DNA from: Capra hircus
Lineage: Eukaryota; Chordata; Mammalia; Artiodactyla; Bovidae
Assembly: GCF_001704415.2 (NCBI RefSeq)
Contig: NC_030826.1
Location: 58,485,362 to 58,549,361 of the forward strand
DNA length: 64,000 bases
Direction: 5' to 3'
Positions 1 to 11,439 of this stretch are shown piece after piece. The translations under genes were made by a program, and so were the position numbers. The first letter of the stretch is position 1; each line of letters begins with the position of its first letter. Below the pieces are notes generated by a model. That model did no database searches and had not been told where the DNA came from. It worked only from the letters and a program-made list of their open reading frames with translations.

Positions 1-807
1 GGCAGAGTAGAACTCAACGATTTCAAACATACTCCAGCCTCCAATGGCTCCGGGAGAGGGGATTTCAAGGTGAGACTGGAGCGAGGCACCCAGCTAGAAT
101 TGTCAGAGCAGAAGATGGATCGCACAGGGATAGTGAGGAGCGCGTTCGGCTTTGAACTCGGCTTCACATCAAGAGTTCTGTTTTCTGAGTTCTGTGATCT
201 AAAGCCCCCTCTTCCTGCCTGGGTATGCTCTCAGAAGTGAAGTCTTCTGGTGTCACAGCAGAGTGACCAGTGAATCACATTCTACCATTCAGCACATAAC
301 GGAGACCCCGGCCCGACGAGAAAATGGCTTGCTTTAATGAGCGGGGTTTCCGTGGCTGCTGGAGCTGTGGTATTTATTCTTGGGAACCAACGTACTGGTC
401 AGTCATATGAGACTTGAACTGTCTAGCTGTACTCCATGTAGAGGGTATCTCTAACACATTTTCTGCAGCACAGAACATCATTTTAATGGTTACAGCATGT
501 AGCCAGATGCCTTCCAAGACTTATTTTGGGATGTAATTCTAGTATGGGAATTTGTAAAACATGATTTATAAAAGCTGCAATGGTTTTACTGCAGAATCAG
601 CCATTCTTCTCTGTAGAGGCACTGACATACATGTCCTTATTTTCTTACCAACCAAAGTTGGGGGCGAGTTTAATGAGAGTTAAGGAAAAAACTGGGTTTA
701 AAGTATATGAAGATTAACATATAAACATGAAAATGTGTTTTTGCAGAAAATAGTGCAGTATTTATAATCTTGTACTGGAAGATTTTTTTGTTTGTTTATT
801 TCTGTTC
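1..807. other. Unclassified non-coding sequence
   Basis: I see no repeat I can name, no long open frame and no splice-flanked exon here. Base composition is ordinary and becomes AT-rich toward the right end, where an L1 tail begins. Confidence 0.5.
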
Positions 808-920
808 TTTATTTTTTTTTCTCATTAAATTTATTTATTTTATTTTTTTTATTTTAAAATCTTTAATTCTTACATGTGTTCCCAAACATGAACCCCCCTC
901 CCACCTCCCTCCCCATAATG
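808..920 (-). mobile_element. L1 3' end fragment, antisense
   Basis: A T-rich start is followed by a segment ending in 'gaacccccctcccacc', which matches the reverse complement of the ruminant L1 3' terminus. The same motif recurs at about 15868. The piece is short and 5'-truncated, and no clear target-site duplication was found. Confidence 0.5.
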
Positions 921-979
921 TGACAATATTAGTAGTCTGATTTTTCCTGCTGAATGGTAGCCAAACATACATCTGATAA

Positions 980-1610
980 GGTACTTGTACCTAAATGTAC
1001 CAAGAACTCTTACAACTCAAGAATAAAAAGATAATCCATTTGAAAATGAGGAAATGATCATAAATTTTCAGCAAAAAATATATATATACAAATACCCAGA
1101 TCAGAAAAAGATGTTCAACATCTTTAGTTAGTAGGGAAAGTTAAAACCACAAAAGATTAAAACCACTTCCCACTCACTGGGCTTGCCATAATCAAAAACC
1201 AGATCCTAGCAAGTATGCGCAAAGATGCAGAGAAACTGGGGCTCATACTCTGCTGGTGAGAATGCAGAATGGCGCAGCCACTTTGGAAAATGCTCTGGCA
1301 GTTTCTCAACAAGTCAAACAGTTACCATAGGACTCGGAAATTCCACCTGTAGGTATCTACCCAAGAAACATGAGACCATACGTTCACTCAAGAACATGCA
1401 CATGGATGTTAACGAACAGTTCCTCGTTGCAGCCGAGGGGTGGAAGCGGTGCAGGTACACATCTATGAGGCTGTATATCCCTCCAGTGGCACAGGATGCA
1501 GCCATGAAGGGAGCGAGGCTCTGATACATGGCACAGCCCAGATTAATTTTGAAAATCCTGTGCTAAGTGGAATGAGCCCAGCACAACCCAGGCTGCATGG
1601 TTCCATTTTC
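980..1610 (+). mobile_element. Old L1 fragment: ORF2 C-terminal end and 3'UTR
   Basis: Sense-strand sequence follows the order of the L1 ORF2 tail: 'agaactcttacaactcaa' near 1003, the 'gagaaactggggctcatactc' region near 1230, 'ggtggaagc' near 1440 and 'gctaagtggaatgagcc' near 1562. Many substitutions and small gaps break the frame; the 99- and 137-residue frames across it have no other meaning. It predates the Bov SINEs. Confidence 0.65.
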
Positions 1611-1619
1611 TCAACTAGT

Positions 1620-2003
1620 TGCAAGTCTTTTTATTATAGTTTCTACTGTACCCTTAACGCTGAGCTAAGACCCGCAGGTAGGTTAACACAAGCGGCACGT
1701 GAGACGGTCTCTGTGTTTGACAGCATTCCACATTCTTTCCCTCTTGCTGCCTGCTCCAGTGTGATCAGCAGCCCAGGGGCTTCTCTTGGGATGGGGTGTC
1801 TTGTCCATTTCCAGTTCCCCCACCCCCACAAACACAGGCAGAGGCATAAATGAGCTCAGTTCTACTCCATTTGGCTCTCAGTCTGAGAGCCCTGAGTAAA
1901 TCTCACCGTTTCATCTTCTTTGGGTCAGTAATCATTGCACCCCTTTTCTCTATCGGACAAATTCAGAGAAAAGTCTTTGGTCTGTCCAAACCTACCATAT
2001 AGC
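1620..2003. other. Unclassified non-coding sequence
   Basis: Nothing recognisable beyond a C-rich run near 1818. There is no convincing coding frame. Confidence 0.4.
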
Positions 2004-2004
2004 G

Positions 2005-2217
2005 TGGGCTTTCCAGGTGGTGCAGCGGTAAAGAAGCTGCCAGCCGATGCAGGAGACACAGGAGACGAGGGTTTAATACCTGGATCAGGAAGATCCCTTG
2101 GAGGAGGAAATGGCACCCCACTCCAGTCTTGCCTGGAGAATCCCACGGACAGAGGACCCTGGTGGGCTACAGTCCATGCGATTGCAAAGAGTTGGATGTA
2201 ACTTAGTGACTAAACAG
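2005..2217 (+). mobile_element. Bov-tA SINE
   Basis: The tRNA-derived head ('gggctttccaggtggtgcag') is followed by the BovA body ('ccactccagt..cttgcctggagaatccca') and the tail 'cttagtgactaaaca'. The head carries an extra insertion near 2060 and a degraded internal promoter B-box ('gggtttaatacct'). Confidence 0.85.
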
Positions 2218-3186
2218 CCAATCAGGCAAAATGAGACATCCTTAAGGGAGCTGGCAGGTAAGAAGGTTTTATTTCAGTCTCAAGTAGAGCACAGACCAGA
2301 CCCGGGCTAGATAGAAGATGGAAGGAAGGATTTCATGGGATAAATGTATCTCAGCCAGGCAAAACGAGGGCCGACTTCGGGTGAAAAAAAAGGTGCTCTT
2401 GACTAACCTAGATATCATTAGCTTCATAGTTCTTATTAGGTGGATTATCACCAAACAGTCCAGAATATACGTTCAGAAAAAAATGTCCCAGGTCCTAAGT
2501 CAGGCGCCCAAATCACTTCAGGATAAATGGTCAGATCATAGCAGCTCCATGTCTGCGGGGGAACATCTGACTTGGGGCAAATGAATACCTGCCCTCTGTA
2601 AAACCATTCACACTAAAAACAAGGGAATCAGTTAAGTTGAACAGAAAAAAAGATTTTTTAAAATGAGGATGGTTTAAGAGACCTCTGGACCAATATCCAC
2701 ACTATGGAGAAGAAGAGGAGGTGGAGTGGCAGCAAACTTAATTTGAAGAAATAGTAACTGGAAACTTGCCCAGTAGTTTCCCTCGTGATGGTGCAGTTAA
2801 AAACAAGAAGCAGACTGTGGGGTTCATCAAAAGACAGAGCTGATTTAAAAAACCATGCTCATAGGATATTAGTATTTCCGGTTTATGGTGTTGGAGAGGA
2901 GTTGGTGGGGATGGCATTGCTGGAAAAATATTTTCCATACAACCCCAAGAGAAATGGCTTTGGTTTGAAAGGCCTCACAGTCAAATGGTGTATCGTGTTT
3001 ATGGGATTTTAAAATTGTTATGGAGCAGAATTTTCAAAGTTGAATTAATGTATTTCTAGAGCTATAACAAATGGCCTTGATTTAAGTGGAAAGAAAACTT
3101 TTCTTTAAGAAAAGTTAAGAAATTAACTATAACGTGGAAAGTGAGGTCCCTGGTATGTGATGTGTTCAGGGAGTAAAACAGAAATG
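2218..3186. other. Unclassified non-coding sequence
   Basis: No repeat, RNA gene or coding exon could be named. Open frames of 60-90 residues on both strands show no family resemblance. Confidence 0.4.
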
Positions 3187-3837
3187 ATGGGTAGTAAATA
3201 TTTGTATTCTCCCCACGTTCACAGGTTGAAATCCTAACCCCCAGTTGCTGGTATTAGGAAGGGTAGGGCCCCTGATAGGTCATTAGGGCGGGAGGGCTCT
3301 GCCCCCATGAACGAGATTAGTGCCCTTATGAAGGAGACTCAGGAGAGTCCCTCCCCCTTTCTGCTAGATAAGAACCCAGCAAGAAGATAGCCCTCTGTGA
3401 GCCAGCCAGCAGGCTCTCACCAGACACTTCAGATCTGCTGAAACCTTGATCTTGAACACGCTGGCCCCTAGAGCTGTGAGAATCAAATACGTGCTGTTTA
3501 AGCTACCCAGTCTCAGAGAAGGCAATGGCACCCCACTCCAGTACTCTTGCCTGGAAAATCCCATGGACGGAGGAGCCTGGTAGGCTGCAGTCCATGGGGT
3601 TGCTAAGAGTCGGGCATGACTGAGCAACTTCACTTTCACTTTTCACTTTCATGCAATGGAGAAGGAAATGGCAACCCACTCCAGTGTTCTTGCCTGGAGA
3701 ATCCCAGGGACAGAGGAGCCTGGTGGGCTGCCGTCTATGGGGTCGCACAGAGTCGGACACAACTGAAGTGACTTAGCAGCTGCAAGCTACCCAGTCTACG
3801 GTGCTTTTTGCTATAGCAGCCTGCATGGACTAAGATA
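3187..3837 (+). mobile_element. Solo LTR of MaLR type (MLT1-like), split by BOV-A2
   Basis: The segment reads in the order of an MLT1-like LTR: 'gttgaaatcctaaccccc' near 3226, 'attagtgcccttatgaa' near 3318, 'ctcaccagacac' near 3416, 'agctgtgagaatcaaa' near 3471, 'gtttaagctacccagtct' near 3496. After the BOV-A2 it resumes with 'tgctatagcagcctgcatgg' and 'actaagat'. No internal retroviral genes are present, so this is an old solo LTR. Confidence 0.65.
3514..3783 (+). mobile_element. BOV-A2 dimeric SINE with 14-bp TSD
   Basis: Two BovA monomers are joined by the linker 'cacttttcactttcatgca', and the element ends in 'acttagcagctgc'. The target-site duplication 'aagctacccagtct' is perfect at 3500-3513 and 3784-3797, which fixes both ends. 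It inserted in the polyadenylation region of the surrounding LTR. Confidence 0.93.
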
Positions 3838-5907
3838 AAATAAGACATAAGAAACATAACCATCAACATGAGCATCAAGACAGAAGAGAACCGAAACGGA
3901 GAGGAGAGAAAGATCAAGACGGGAGCGGCTGGGGACAGGACAAGGCAGACGCTCGGGTGCGTGCGTGACTCTAGGACTAGGGGTGATCGGAATTAGCTGC
4001 TGCTTTATATTATGCGCCTTAACCTCCCATGGAGCCAAAACCTGTGTGAAATCTACTTGCCACAGAAAGGCCATGCGTTTGGGGGACAAGAAGAAAAACA
4101 GCTGAGACCCATGTCTGGAGCAGAGGAAACAAAAAGCCCACAGGAGATGAGATACTAGCAAAATGAACTCAGATCAGCAGTTCACTGGGGAAGGGGGAAA
4201 TGAATTTGAATGTAGACGTGACCATGAGAACATGAGGCTCTGATATGTTGCAGAAATCCTGGGGAAAGTTAGGCATCTCCCCACAGGATGTGGAACTGGG
4301 GCCCAAGCCAATTTTATTTAAATCTCAGAGGACCGGGTGACCTTAGGTGACACTGCGTTACAGCTTCACTTTGCCTGGCGCAGAATACCTGATGCTCGTC
4401 GAGTTCTCTTTCCTTTTAATAAGCTTCCTGCTGATCCAGTCACAAGCTGGCGGGTGCGATGCTGAGACCACCTTGGAACACCACTCCTGGTGTGGATGTG
4501 GGAAGAGGCACTCGAAGGGGCTGCCGAATCTGGACTTGGGGTTTTCCTGAGCTGGAAGACTGGTTCCAAGTTACGGTCCCATTAGACGGAGCCCCGAGGA
4601 GCAGATGAATGTCCTGTCATATCCAGTCACCTGCAGGCAGACCCCAGATAGAAGCGAAACAAGGAGCCCTCAGAATAACCAAGTTTATGGTGGTTGGCTG
4701 GAGTCAGGGCTTGAAAAAATAAATATCGCCTCCTTCCTTGGAATGTGCACTTCCAGTATGCCAGCTGATGAGGCCGAAGGAATTCTTCTCTTGGAAACAT
4801 TCCTAGGCTGGAATCTCAGCAGTCAAAGAAAAGGATGTGTGTTTGTGAAGACTGAAATCTGCATTTATTTTGTGGGGCCCAATGGTACCAAGATAGATAA
4901 GTCTAGTGGAAAACTTGATGGAAATGCTAGAGAAGTCTTCTGTAACAGACTGTTGAGCATGGTTAATTAATTTCTTGAGGAGATGACTTCCTAAAACCTT
5001 TACAAATTATACAGTTCATCTAATCATTTGGTTTTGCCAGTCGGAAAAAAAAAATAAACAATTATACAGTTGATTTTCCTTAGCTACAAGGAGTTCCTCA
5101 AGAGAATGAGGGGATGAAGTGAAATAGAACTTGGCTGAGGTTAAGTCTTTCATTGGAAAGTTAAAGTAATTTTTGTGTCTTTTTCTTCACCGTATAGAAT
5201 GGCCGATGTCTTATCTTCGTACGGCAGTACTTGGATGTACTCTTGAGTACTGGTAAGATTAATTTATATTTTAAGGGGAGATAAGGTTCCCGCATATCAG
5301 AATGAGCCAAGCCTGATGTACTTTTAAAATTTGGCTCAGGGAAGGTCCAGGAAGATTTTAAAATTCAGCAGTAGCTGCTATTCAGAAGGTTGTTCTAGCA
5401 CCGCTGCCAGTAAAAACTCAAAGTGAAAGGTCTAATGTGTCCATGCTGGATTTGAAAAAGTGTGCTTGGGGCAACAAGGCAATGGCTTCTTGGTCTCTCT
5501 CTTGCTCTTGCTGACACACGCACCCCCCCACCCCCCTGCATGTTTCAGAAGTGTCCTGAGTCACTGTTGACTGATGGACTGTCCTGACGTGGTGAACAGA
5601 GTTCATGCAGTTCATGCAAGCAGAAATATCTCTACCTACCTCCTCACCTTCCCTTCACCTTGTGCAAATGCAAATGAAAAAAAAGAATAGTTTTAAATTA
5701 TTATTTTGATACTCATCAGTGAAGTATATACCCTCTTTGGGGAGGTGTCATTCAAGCTGCAAAATGCAAAAGGAAAGGAGAACTTGAGAGCTGCAGTCAG
5801 AAAATGTCATGTCGAAGCTAAGTAGTACCTGGTGATGCTCCTGGAAGAGCCGCCTTCCGGTGAGATGCAAGGTGACACTGAGGGGGCAGCAGGAGCTGGG
5901 ATCCACT
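3838..5907. other. Unclassified non-coding sequence
   Basis: About 2 kb without a repeat I can name. It contains short A-runs (near 5047), a C-rich run (5521-5537) and AT-rich stretches. The longest frame (4605-4970, 121 residues) shows no domain and no codon pattern I would trust. It could be an intron or intergenic DNA. Confidence 0.4.
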
Positions 5908-6063
5908 CGGGCCTCCCTGGGGGCTCAGATGGTAAAGACTCCGCCTGCAGTGCAGGAGACCCGGGTCCGATCCCTGGCTGGGAAGGTCCCCTGGAGCAGG
6001 GCACGGCGACCTACTCTGGTATTCTTGCCTGGAGAATCCCATGGGCAGAAGGGTCCACTGTGC
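5908..6063 (+). mobile_element. Bov-tA SINE, 3'-truncated
   Basis: The head 'cctccctgggggctcagatgg', the B-box-like 'gggtccgatccctgg' and the body through 'cctggagaatcccatgggca' are present. It then diverges, so the 3' third is lost or degraded. No TSD was found. Confidence 0.8.
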
Positions 6064-6157
6064 CAGGCTCACCCGATTATTACTTTGGTGGTTTCTTCCA
6101 TAATGACCCCTCAAAGAACTGTCACGTGGATGGCCCTATCAAACACTGAGGACTCAA

Positions 6158-6262
6158 AGAGACAGATAATAGCTACCATAAACTCATGCTGAGCACGTTA
6201 AAAATATGTATGTAACTGAATTCTTTCTGCCCTGTGGAGCAAACATCATTCCTGCTTTACAG
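6158..6262 (-). mobile_element. MIR fragment, antisense
   Basis: 'gataatagctaccata' followed by 'cattcctgctttacagata' matches the reverse complement of the MIR core region. It is highly diverged and the edges are approximate. Confidence 0.45.
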
Positions 6263-6644
6263 ATAGATGACTGATGAGCTAGATGGAATGACTTTTTCCT
6301 TTCCACTTGGTATAAAATTGAAGGAGAATGAGTTTAGAAAAGAGAAGACTCGTCTTTATCTTTCACCTGATGTAAGAGAAGCCACTCGTAAATTTTTGGA
6401 AGGAGAGTCTTTGCTGAATGTGACCTTAGACCTCTGTGCTCCTCTGTGAAGATGACACCTGAGTCCTTCCTGGAGCTCGCTGAACTCAGTGTGCTCTCGG
6501 TAGTATATGCAGTGGAAGTAGAAGGCTCTCTCCACTCTCTCTCTTCCAAGCACAGTCAGACTTAGTCTCTTCTCAGCCTAGTGCAGAGGGAAGAAGCTTG
6601 AGATTGGAAAAAAACTGAGGTTTTTACTGAAACCGCCCTGAGAC

Positions 6645-6795
6645 TTAAGCCTTGCACTAATATTTACTTACTGTAAAGACTGTTGCCAGTTGTTTCAACC
6701 ATCATAAACTCATACGTAAATTTGGGTATTTCATTTAGATTAGAGATAATGTATACAAAGTGCTTCTTATATAGTGAGCACTCTACACGTGGAGG
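6645..6795 (+). mobile_element. MIR fragment
   Basis: The order 'cttactgtaaagactgttg', 'agataatgtatacaaagtgc' and 'atagtgagcactcta' follows the MIR sense core. It is strongly diverged. Confidence 0.45.
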
Positions 6796-7133
6796 CTGTT
6801 TTTTTTAAGGTCTTATTGTAGCTTGTAAAAGATTTTTTATTTAGTTTTATTTTAGTTAGAGAAGTTTTCCAAAAGGCTTTCTTGTCCATTGTGATAGAAT
6901 TAAGTGCACTTGCTTTAACTGTTCATTATGGACCAAGCGTCTGTAAATTTATCCATGGGCTTCTTGACTCAACTTCTGCTCATCCTTCAGCTGGTACCTG
7001 CGCCTGGAGTAATCACTTTTTGTATCTTCACCTAATCTGTTAGGTGTACCTCCCATTACCTCTCCAAAGTGATACTAAAGCTAGAATTTCCAGATTTGGT
7101 GCCAAATCTGTGTTTGAGCTCGTCTAGCTTTGT

Positions 7134-7346
7134 TACGGGCTTCCCTGGTGGCTCAGTGCTAAAGGACCCGCCTGCCAATGCAGAAGATGCAGGTTCGATC
7201 CCTGAGTTGAGAAGATCCCCTGGAGAAGGGAATGGCAACCCACTCTAGTGTTCCTGCCTGGAGAATCCCGTTGACAGAGGAGCCTGGCGGGCCACAGTCC
7301 ATGGGCTTCAGAGAGTCAGGTATGACTGAGAGACCAGACAACAACC
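7134..7346 (+). mobile_element. Bov-tA SINE with TSD
   Basis: A full-length element with an intact pol III B-box ('ggttcgatccc') and an A-box region in 'tggctcagtgctaaag', ending in 'gagagaccagacaacaacc'. A TSD 'agctttgt' lies at 7126-7133 and 7347-7354. Confidence 0.93.
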
Positions 7347-7354
7347 AGCTTTGT

Positions 7355-8090
7355 CATGCCATTGTTTCAGTTCTCATCTCGCCGGATCCTAATATTTAGT
7401 CTGTTCTCTAGAGTGCGTCTCAGGATGCCTTGTCCTCCTCTGCCAGGAGATCTTTCTTTATGAGATCAAGGACAACGTGAAGTTTGATCTTTAACATCCG
7501 TGCCAACGTTCGCTTCTTCATGTCTCCACCACTTGAAGTCTGTTCCCTGGAGCTCTTAAAACTCTCGTTACTGTTTGATGTCATTTGAAGTTTAGATGGG
7601 TCTGTGGTAACCAGACAGCTTTCCAGATTTCTACTTAAGCATACCTGGACAATTTTTTGGGAAAATAGCCTTTGAATTTCCAGTCATGGTCTAGGTTTGT
7701 GAAGTCTTTCCATTGTACCCATATAAAAATGCGGTTCTAGTGCACAGACTTCTGTGAGACGTAATGTGAAAATGGGCTTTGAGCACTTGATGCCAGCTCA
7801 GGATATTATAACACCTCCCTTCATTTTACATGGTGAGGGCCAGTATTTTATAATACTAACTCTTAACTGGAAATAAATCTAAAGTGTGTAATGCTCTTAC
7901 ATATTTTTAAACAACTATTTTTTCTGCTTATAAAGCTAATGAACATATATTATAAACCATTTAAAGTGAAAAGCATAGACAAAAAGTAAAAACCACTCAC
8001 CACCCACCTTTTGGATGTTTGGTACTGTCTCATTCCCTACTTCCAGCTATGCGTTCAGGTGTTTTAGAAAGAGGATCTTGAGTACACATT
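7355..8090. other. Unclassified non-coding sequence
   Basis: No named repeat or coding frame seen. It is AT-rich toward the right. Confidence 0.4.
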
Positions 8091-9260
8091 TTGTTTTAAA
8101 ATTTGCCTTATTAGCTTTTGACATATAATTTACATAGGTAAAGTTATCAATTTAAATATTGTAAATAGTAAAAATAAATCAGTAAAATCATCAATATTAA
8201 ATGTACAGTTTTTGAGTTTTGTCAAATGCACATTTTTATAACCACCACCACAGTCATGATATAGAGTGGTTTCATCAGCCCCAACTATTCCAGAATATTC
8301 CTCATATATATTTGCAGTAAATTCCCTCCCCTACCCATGGCCCCTAACAACAACTGATCTGTGTTCTTAATTTCCGTTCTGGGTTGTTCATGGTTGGTGC
8401 ATAGAAGCACAACTGATTTGTGCATCTTGATCTTGTACCCTGCACCTTTGCTGAGTTCACTTATGAGCGTTGATGTTTTCTTTGTTTGATGGATTCTTCG
8501 GGATTTTCTTTGTATAGGATCACGTCATCTGCTAATAGAGAGTTTTACTTCTTCATTTCAATTTGGATGCCTATTTTTCCCTTGCCTGATTGCTCTGATT
8601 AGAACTTGCAGTACCCCATTTGAAGGCAATGGTGCAAGCAGGCACCCTTGCCTTATCCCTGATCTCAGGAGGAAAGCTTTAATCTTTCACTGTTGAATAA
8701 GATGCTGCTTATGTGCTTCCCTGGGGGCTCAGACAGTAAAGAATCCGCCTGCAATGCGGGAGACCTGGGTTTGATCCCTGGGTTGAGAAGATCCCCTGAA
8801 GAAGAGCACGGCAACCCACTCCAGTATTCTTGCCTGGAGAATCCCATGGACAGAGGAGCCTGGCAAGCTGCCATCCGGACACGACTGAATGGCTAAGCAC
8901 AGCACGTGTGTTTCATAAATGCCATTTATCATATTGAGGGTTTTCCCTTCAATTCCTAGTTTTATGAATTTTGGGGGTCATGAAATGGTGTTGGGTTTTG
9001 TCTAAATGCTTTTTCTACATCAATTGAGATGGTCCTGTTTGTTTCATTCATTCTATTAATATGGTGCATTACATTGATTTTCTTATGTTGCATTCATGGG
9101 ATAAATCCCACTTGGTAATGTTGTATAATTCTTTCAATATGATTTTGGGCTTAGATTGCTAGTATTTTATTGAAGATTTTTTCACTGATAATCATAAGGA
9201 ATATTGATCTGTATGCTTATAGTGTTCATCAAATTTAACAAAAATTTGGGCATTATTCCG
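8091..9260 (-). mobile_element. Antisense L1 pieces (3'UTR, then ORF2)
   Basis: 8091-8390 resembles an L1M 3'UTR read backwards ('cataaccaccaccacagtcatg'-type region near 8238). From about 8390 the sequence matches antisense ORF2: 'atcttgtaccctgcacc', 'catctgctaatagagagttt', 'ttatcatattgagggttt', 'acatcaattgagatgg'. A Bov-tA interrupts it. Numerous lesions rule out coding function. Confidence 0.7.
8714..8905 (+). mobile_element. Bov-tA SINE nested in L1
   Basis: The head 'cttccctgggggctcagaca', the B-box 'gggtttgatccc' and a body with an internal deletion between 'ctggcaagctgcc' and 'ggacacgactgaatgg'. The antisense L1 continues on both sides, so the SINE is younger. Confidence 0.88.
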
Positions 9261-9383
9261 TCAATTTTTGTTTTTCTGTCCCTGCCATTAGCCACCTTCT
9301 CTCTTTCTTGTCATTCTAGTTACACATTTGTGATGGCATTTTTTTTTCTCTCTGATTTTGGTTGTTTTTCTTGCTATGACTTC

Positions 9384-9476
9384 TTGTTGTTCAATCACTA
9401 AGTCATGTCCCAACTCTTTACGACTCTATGGACTACAGCACACCAGGCTTCCCTGTCCTTCATTATCTCCTGGAGT
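9384..9476 (-). mobile_element. Short BovB 3'-end fragment with 13-bp TSD
   Basis: Ninety-three bases of antisense BovB 3' terminus ('tcaatcactaagtcatgtcc' to 'cattatctcctggag'). The target-site duplication 'ttgctatgacttc' is perfect at 9371-9383 and 9477-9489, so this is an independent, extremely 5'-truncated insertion. Confidence 0.88.
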
Positions 9477-9646
9477 TTGCTATGACTTCAAGTTTCTTTT
9501 TTAATCTTCAGCATTTAAAGTGCCATTAATGTTATCCAATGCATTTTAAAACAGATTTCTTCAGAATAGTTTTATAGAGAGAGAAAACTTGTAAAGATAG
9601 CACTGAAAGTTCTGACATCCCCCCAAATTCAATTTCTTCTATCATT

Positions 9647-9829
9647 CAGTTCAGTTCAGGTCAGTCGCTCATTCGTGTCCGACTCTTTGTGACCCCATGG
9701 ACTGCAGCACGCCAGGCCTCCCTGTCCATCACCACCTCCCGGAGTTTACTCAAACTCATGTCCATCGAGTCGGTGATGCCATCCAGCCGTCTCATCCTCT
9801 GTCGTCCCCTTCTCTTCCCGCCTTCAGTC
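9647..9829 (-). mobile_element. BovB 3'-end fragment, 5'-truncated, with TSD
   Basis: Antisense BovB 3' end from 'cagttcagttcaggtcagtc' to 'cccgccttcagtc'. Near-perfect TSD 'ttctatcatt' at 9637-9646 and 'ttctattatt' at 9830-9839. Confidence 0.88.
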
Positions 9830-9839
9830 TTCTATTATT

Positions 9840-11010
9840 AGCATCGTATATTTAATGGCGTTTGTTATCACTACTGACCCAATATCGATATATTCTCATT
9901 AACCAAAGTCCGTACTTCAGGTTTCCTCTGTTTTTACCTCGTGCGCTTTTTCTGTTTCCGGATCCCATCCAGAATCCCACATTATGTTTATTTGTCATGT
10001 ATCCTTGGGCTCCTCTGGCCTGTGACAATTTCTCAGCGTTCTCTTGTTTTTCGATGACCTCAATGCTTCTCAGATTGTTTTGTTCAATTCCCCGTCTTAG
10101 AATTTTTCTGTTGTTGTTCTCATGATTACACTGGGGATATACATTTTGGGGAGGAAGCCCACAGAGATAACTTTTTATTTTTATCACGTCAAGAGCATAT
10201 CCTATAACATAATTTATTATTCTTCATGTTGACCTTGGTCCACCCCACTGAGATAGCAGTTGTCAGGTTCTTCTCAGTAAAGTTACTCCTTGCCTCCCTT
10301 TTCCCTGCTGTATTTCTGTAGAATGAGGTCATTGCATGCAGCCCGTGTTCCGGCAGTGGGGAGTTGTTCTACCTTCCTTGAGATGGATTATCTGTGTAAG
10401 TTATTTGGAATTTTTCTGCACGTGGGAGATTCGTCTGTTCCTCCCACTTCATTCATTCATTTAATGATCCAATTATTTATATTGTGAATATTTGTTTTAT
10501 TCTTTGTGTTATAATCAACGCTACATATTTTTTTTTGCTTACACTGATGACTCAGATAGTAATGAATCAGCCTGCAAGGCAGGAGACCCAGATTCAGTCC
10601 CTGAGTTGGGAAGATCCCCTGGAGAAGGGAATGACAACTCACGCCAATTTTACTGCCTGGAGTCTTCTGTGGACAGGGGAGCCTGGCGGCCTGCAGTCCA
10701 TTGGGTTGCAGGATGGGACACGACTGAGTGACTGACTGAACAACAACAGCAAATTCCCGGTTTAGCCCTTGAAAGCTAAGTCTTAAAAACAAAAAGCTAA
10801 GACTTAAAGATAAGTCCCTCCCACTGTCTCTCTAACACAGCCCCGTCAGTGTTATTGTTGGTTTTCTTTGCACTTCTTTTCTTTCTGCCATTGCAGGGTG
10901 CTCCAGGCCTGTCTTGTGTATTTTCTTCCCCACTCATAGAACGAGCCTTTCCTCCAAGGAGTCTTAGTCTCCTTTATTGAAGAATAATATATTAGAAACA
11001 AGATCGGGGT
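9840..11010 (-). mobile_element. L1M 3'UTR, antisense
   Basis: The motif order matches an old mammalian L1 3'UTR read backwards: 'tcctctggcctgtgacaat' near 10012, 'ctcatgattacactggg' near 10118, 'cagtaaagttactcct' near 10275, 'attctttgtgttataatc' near 10500. Beyond the Bov-tA it continues with 'ctccaggcctgtcttgtgta', 'cctttcctccaaggagtctt' and 'tagaaacaagatcgggg'. Confidence 0.6.
10540..10757 (+). mobile_element. Bov-tA SINE nested in L1M 3'UTR
   Basis: The degraded head 'ctgatgactcagatagtaat', the body 'tgggaagatcccctggagaa' and the tail 'gactgaacaacaacagcaaa'. It splits the antisense L1M at about 10535/10758. Confidence 0.85.
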
Positions 11011-11184
11011 CCTTTGGATTTAAAACATCCAAAGTGTTCTTAATTCATATTAATATATTTTATTTTAAAAATCTCTATGAATTTCCTCTGGGTTCTCTTG
11101 TTTATAATTCACTGTTTTGCCTCTCATAATGATCATGTTTTCCCCCATATTCTTGAACAATATCTATGTGTTGTATGTATATAT

Positions 11185-11401
11185 GTTCAGTTGCTCAGGT
11201 GTGTTTGACTCTTTGTGATCCCTTGTATTGGAGCCTGCCAGGCTTCTCTGTCCATAGAATTTTCTAGGCAAGAATATTGGTGTGGGTTGTCATTTTCTCC
11301 TTCCAGGGATCTTCCTGATTTTTCAAGGATCAAACCTGCCTCTCTTGACTCTCCTGCATTGGGAGGCAGGTTCTTCACCACTGAGCCCCCTGAGGAGCCC
11401 T
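11185..11401 (-). mobile_element. Bov-tA SINE, antisense
   Basis: It reads as reverse complement from 'gttcagttgctcaggtgtg' through 'aggcaagaatattggtgtgg' to the head 'accactgagccccctgagga'. No clean TSD was seen. Confidence 0.85.
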
Positions 11402-11439
11402 AAGTATCCATGTAGCAGCTGTTTTACCCCATGTAATAG

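Noticed and set aside
4605..4970. 121-residue plus-strand frame
   Set aside because: No recognisable motif, no exon boundaries and no repeat-independent support.
7134..7346. tRNA gene in the Bov-tA head (and in the other Bov-tA copies)
   Set aside because: Only the pol III promoter-bearing tRNA-like head of a SINE is present; it cannot form a full cloverleaf with an acceptor stem and is followed by BovA sequence.
9862..10187. Overlapping 87- and 111-residue frames
   Set aside because: They lie in antisense L1M 3'UTR sequence; membrane-like composition is due to T-rich DNA.
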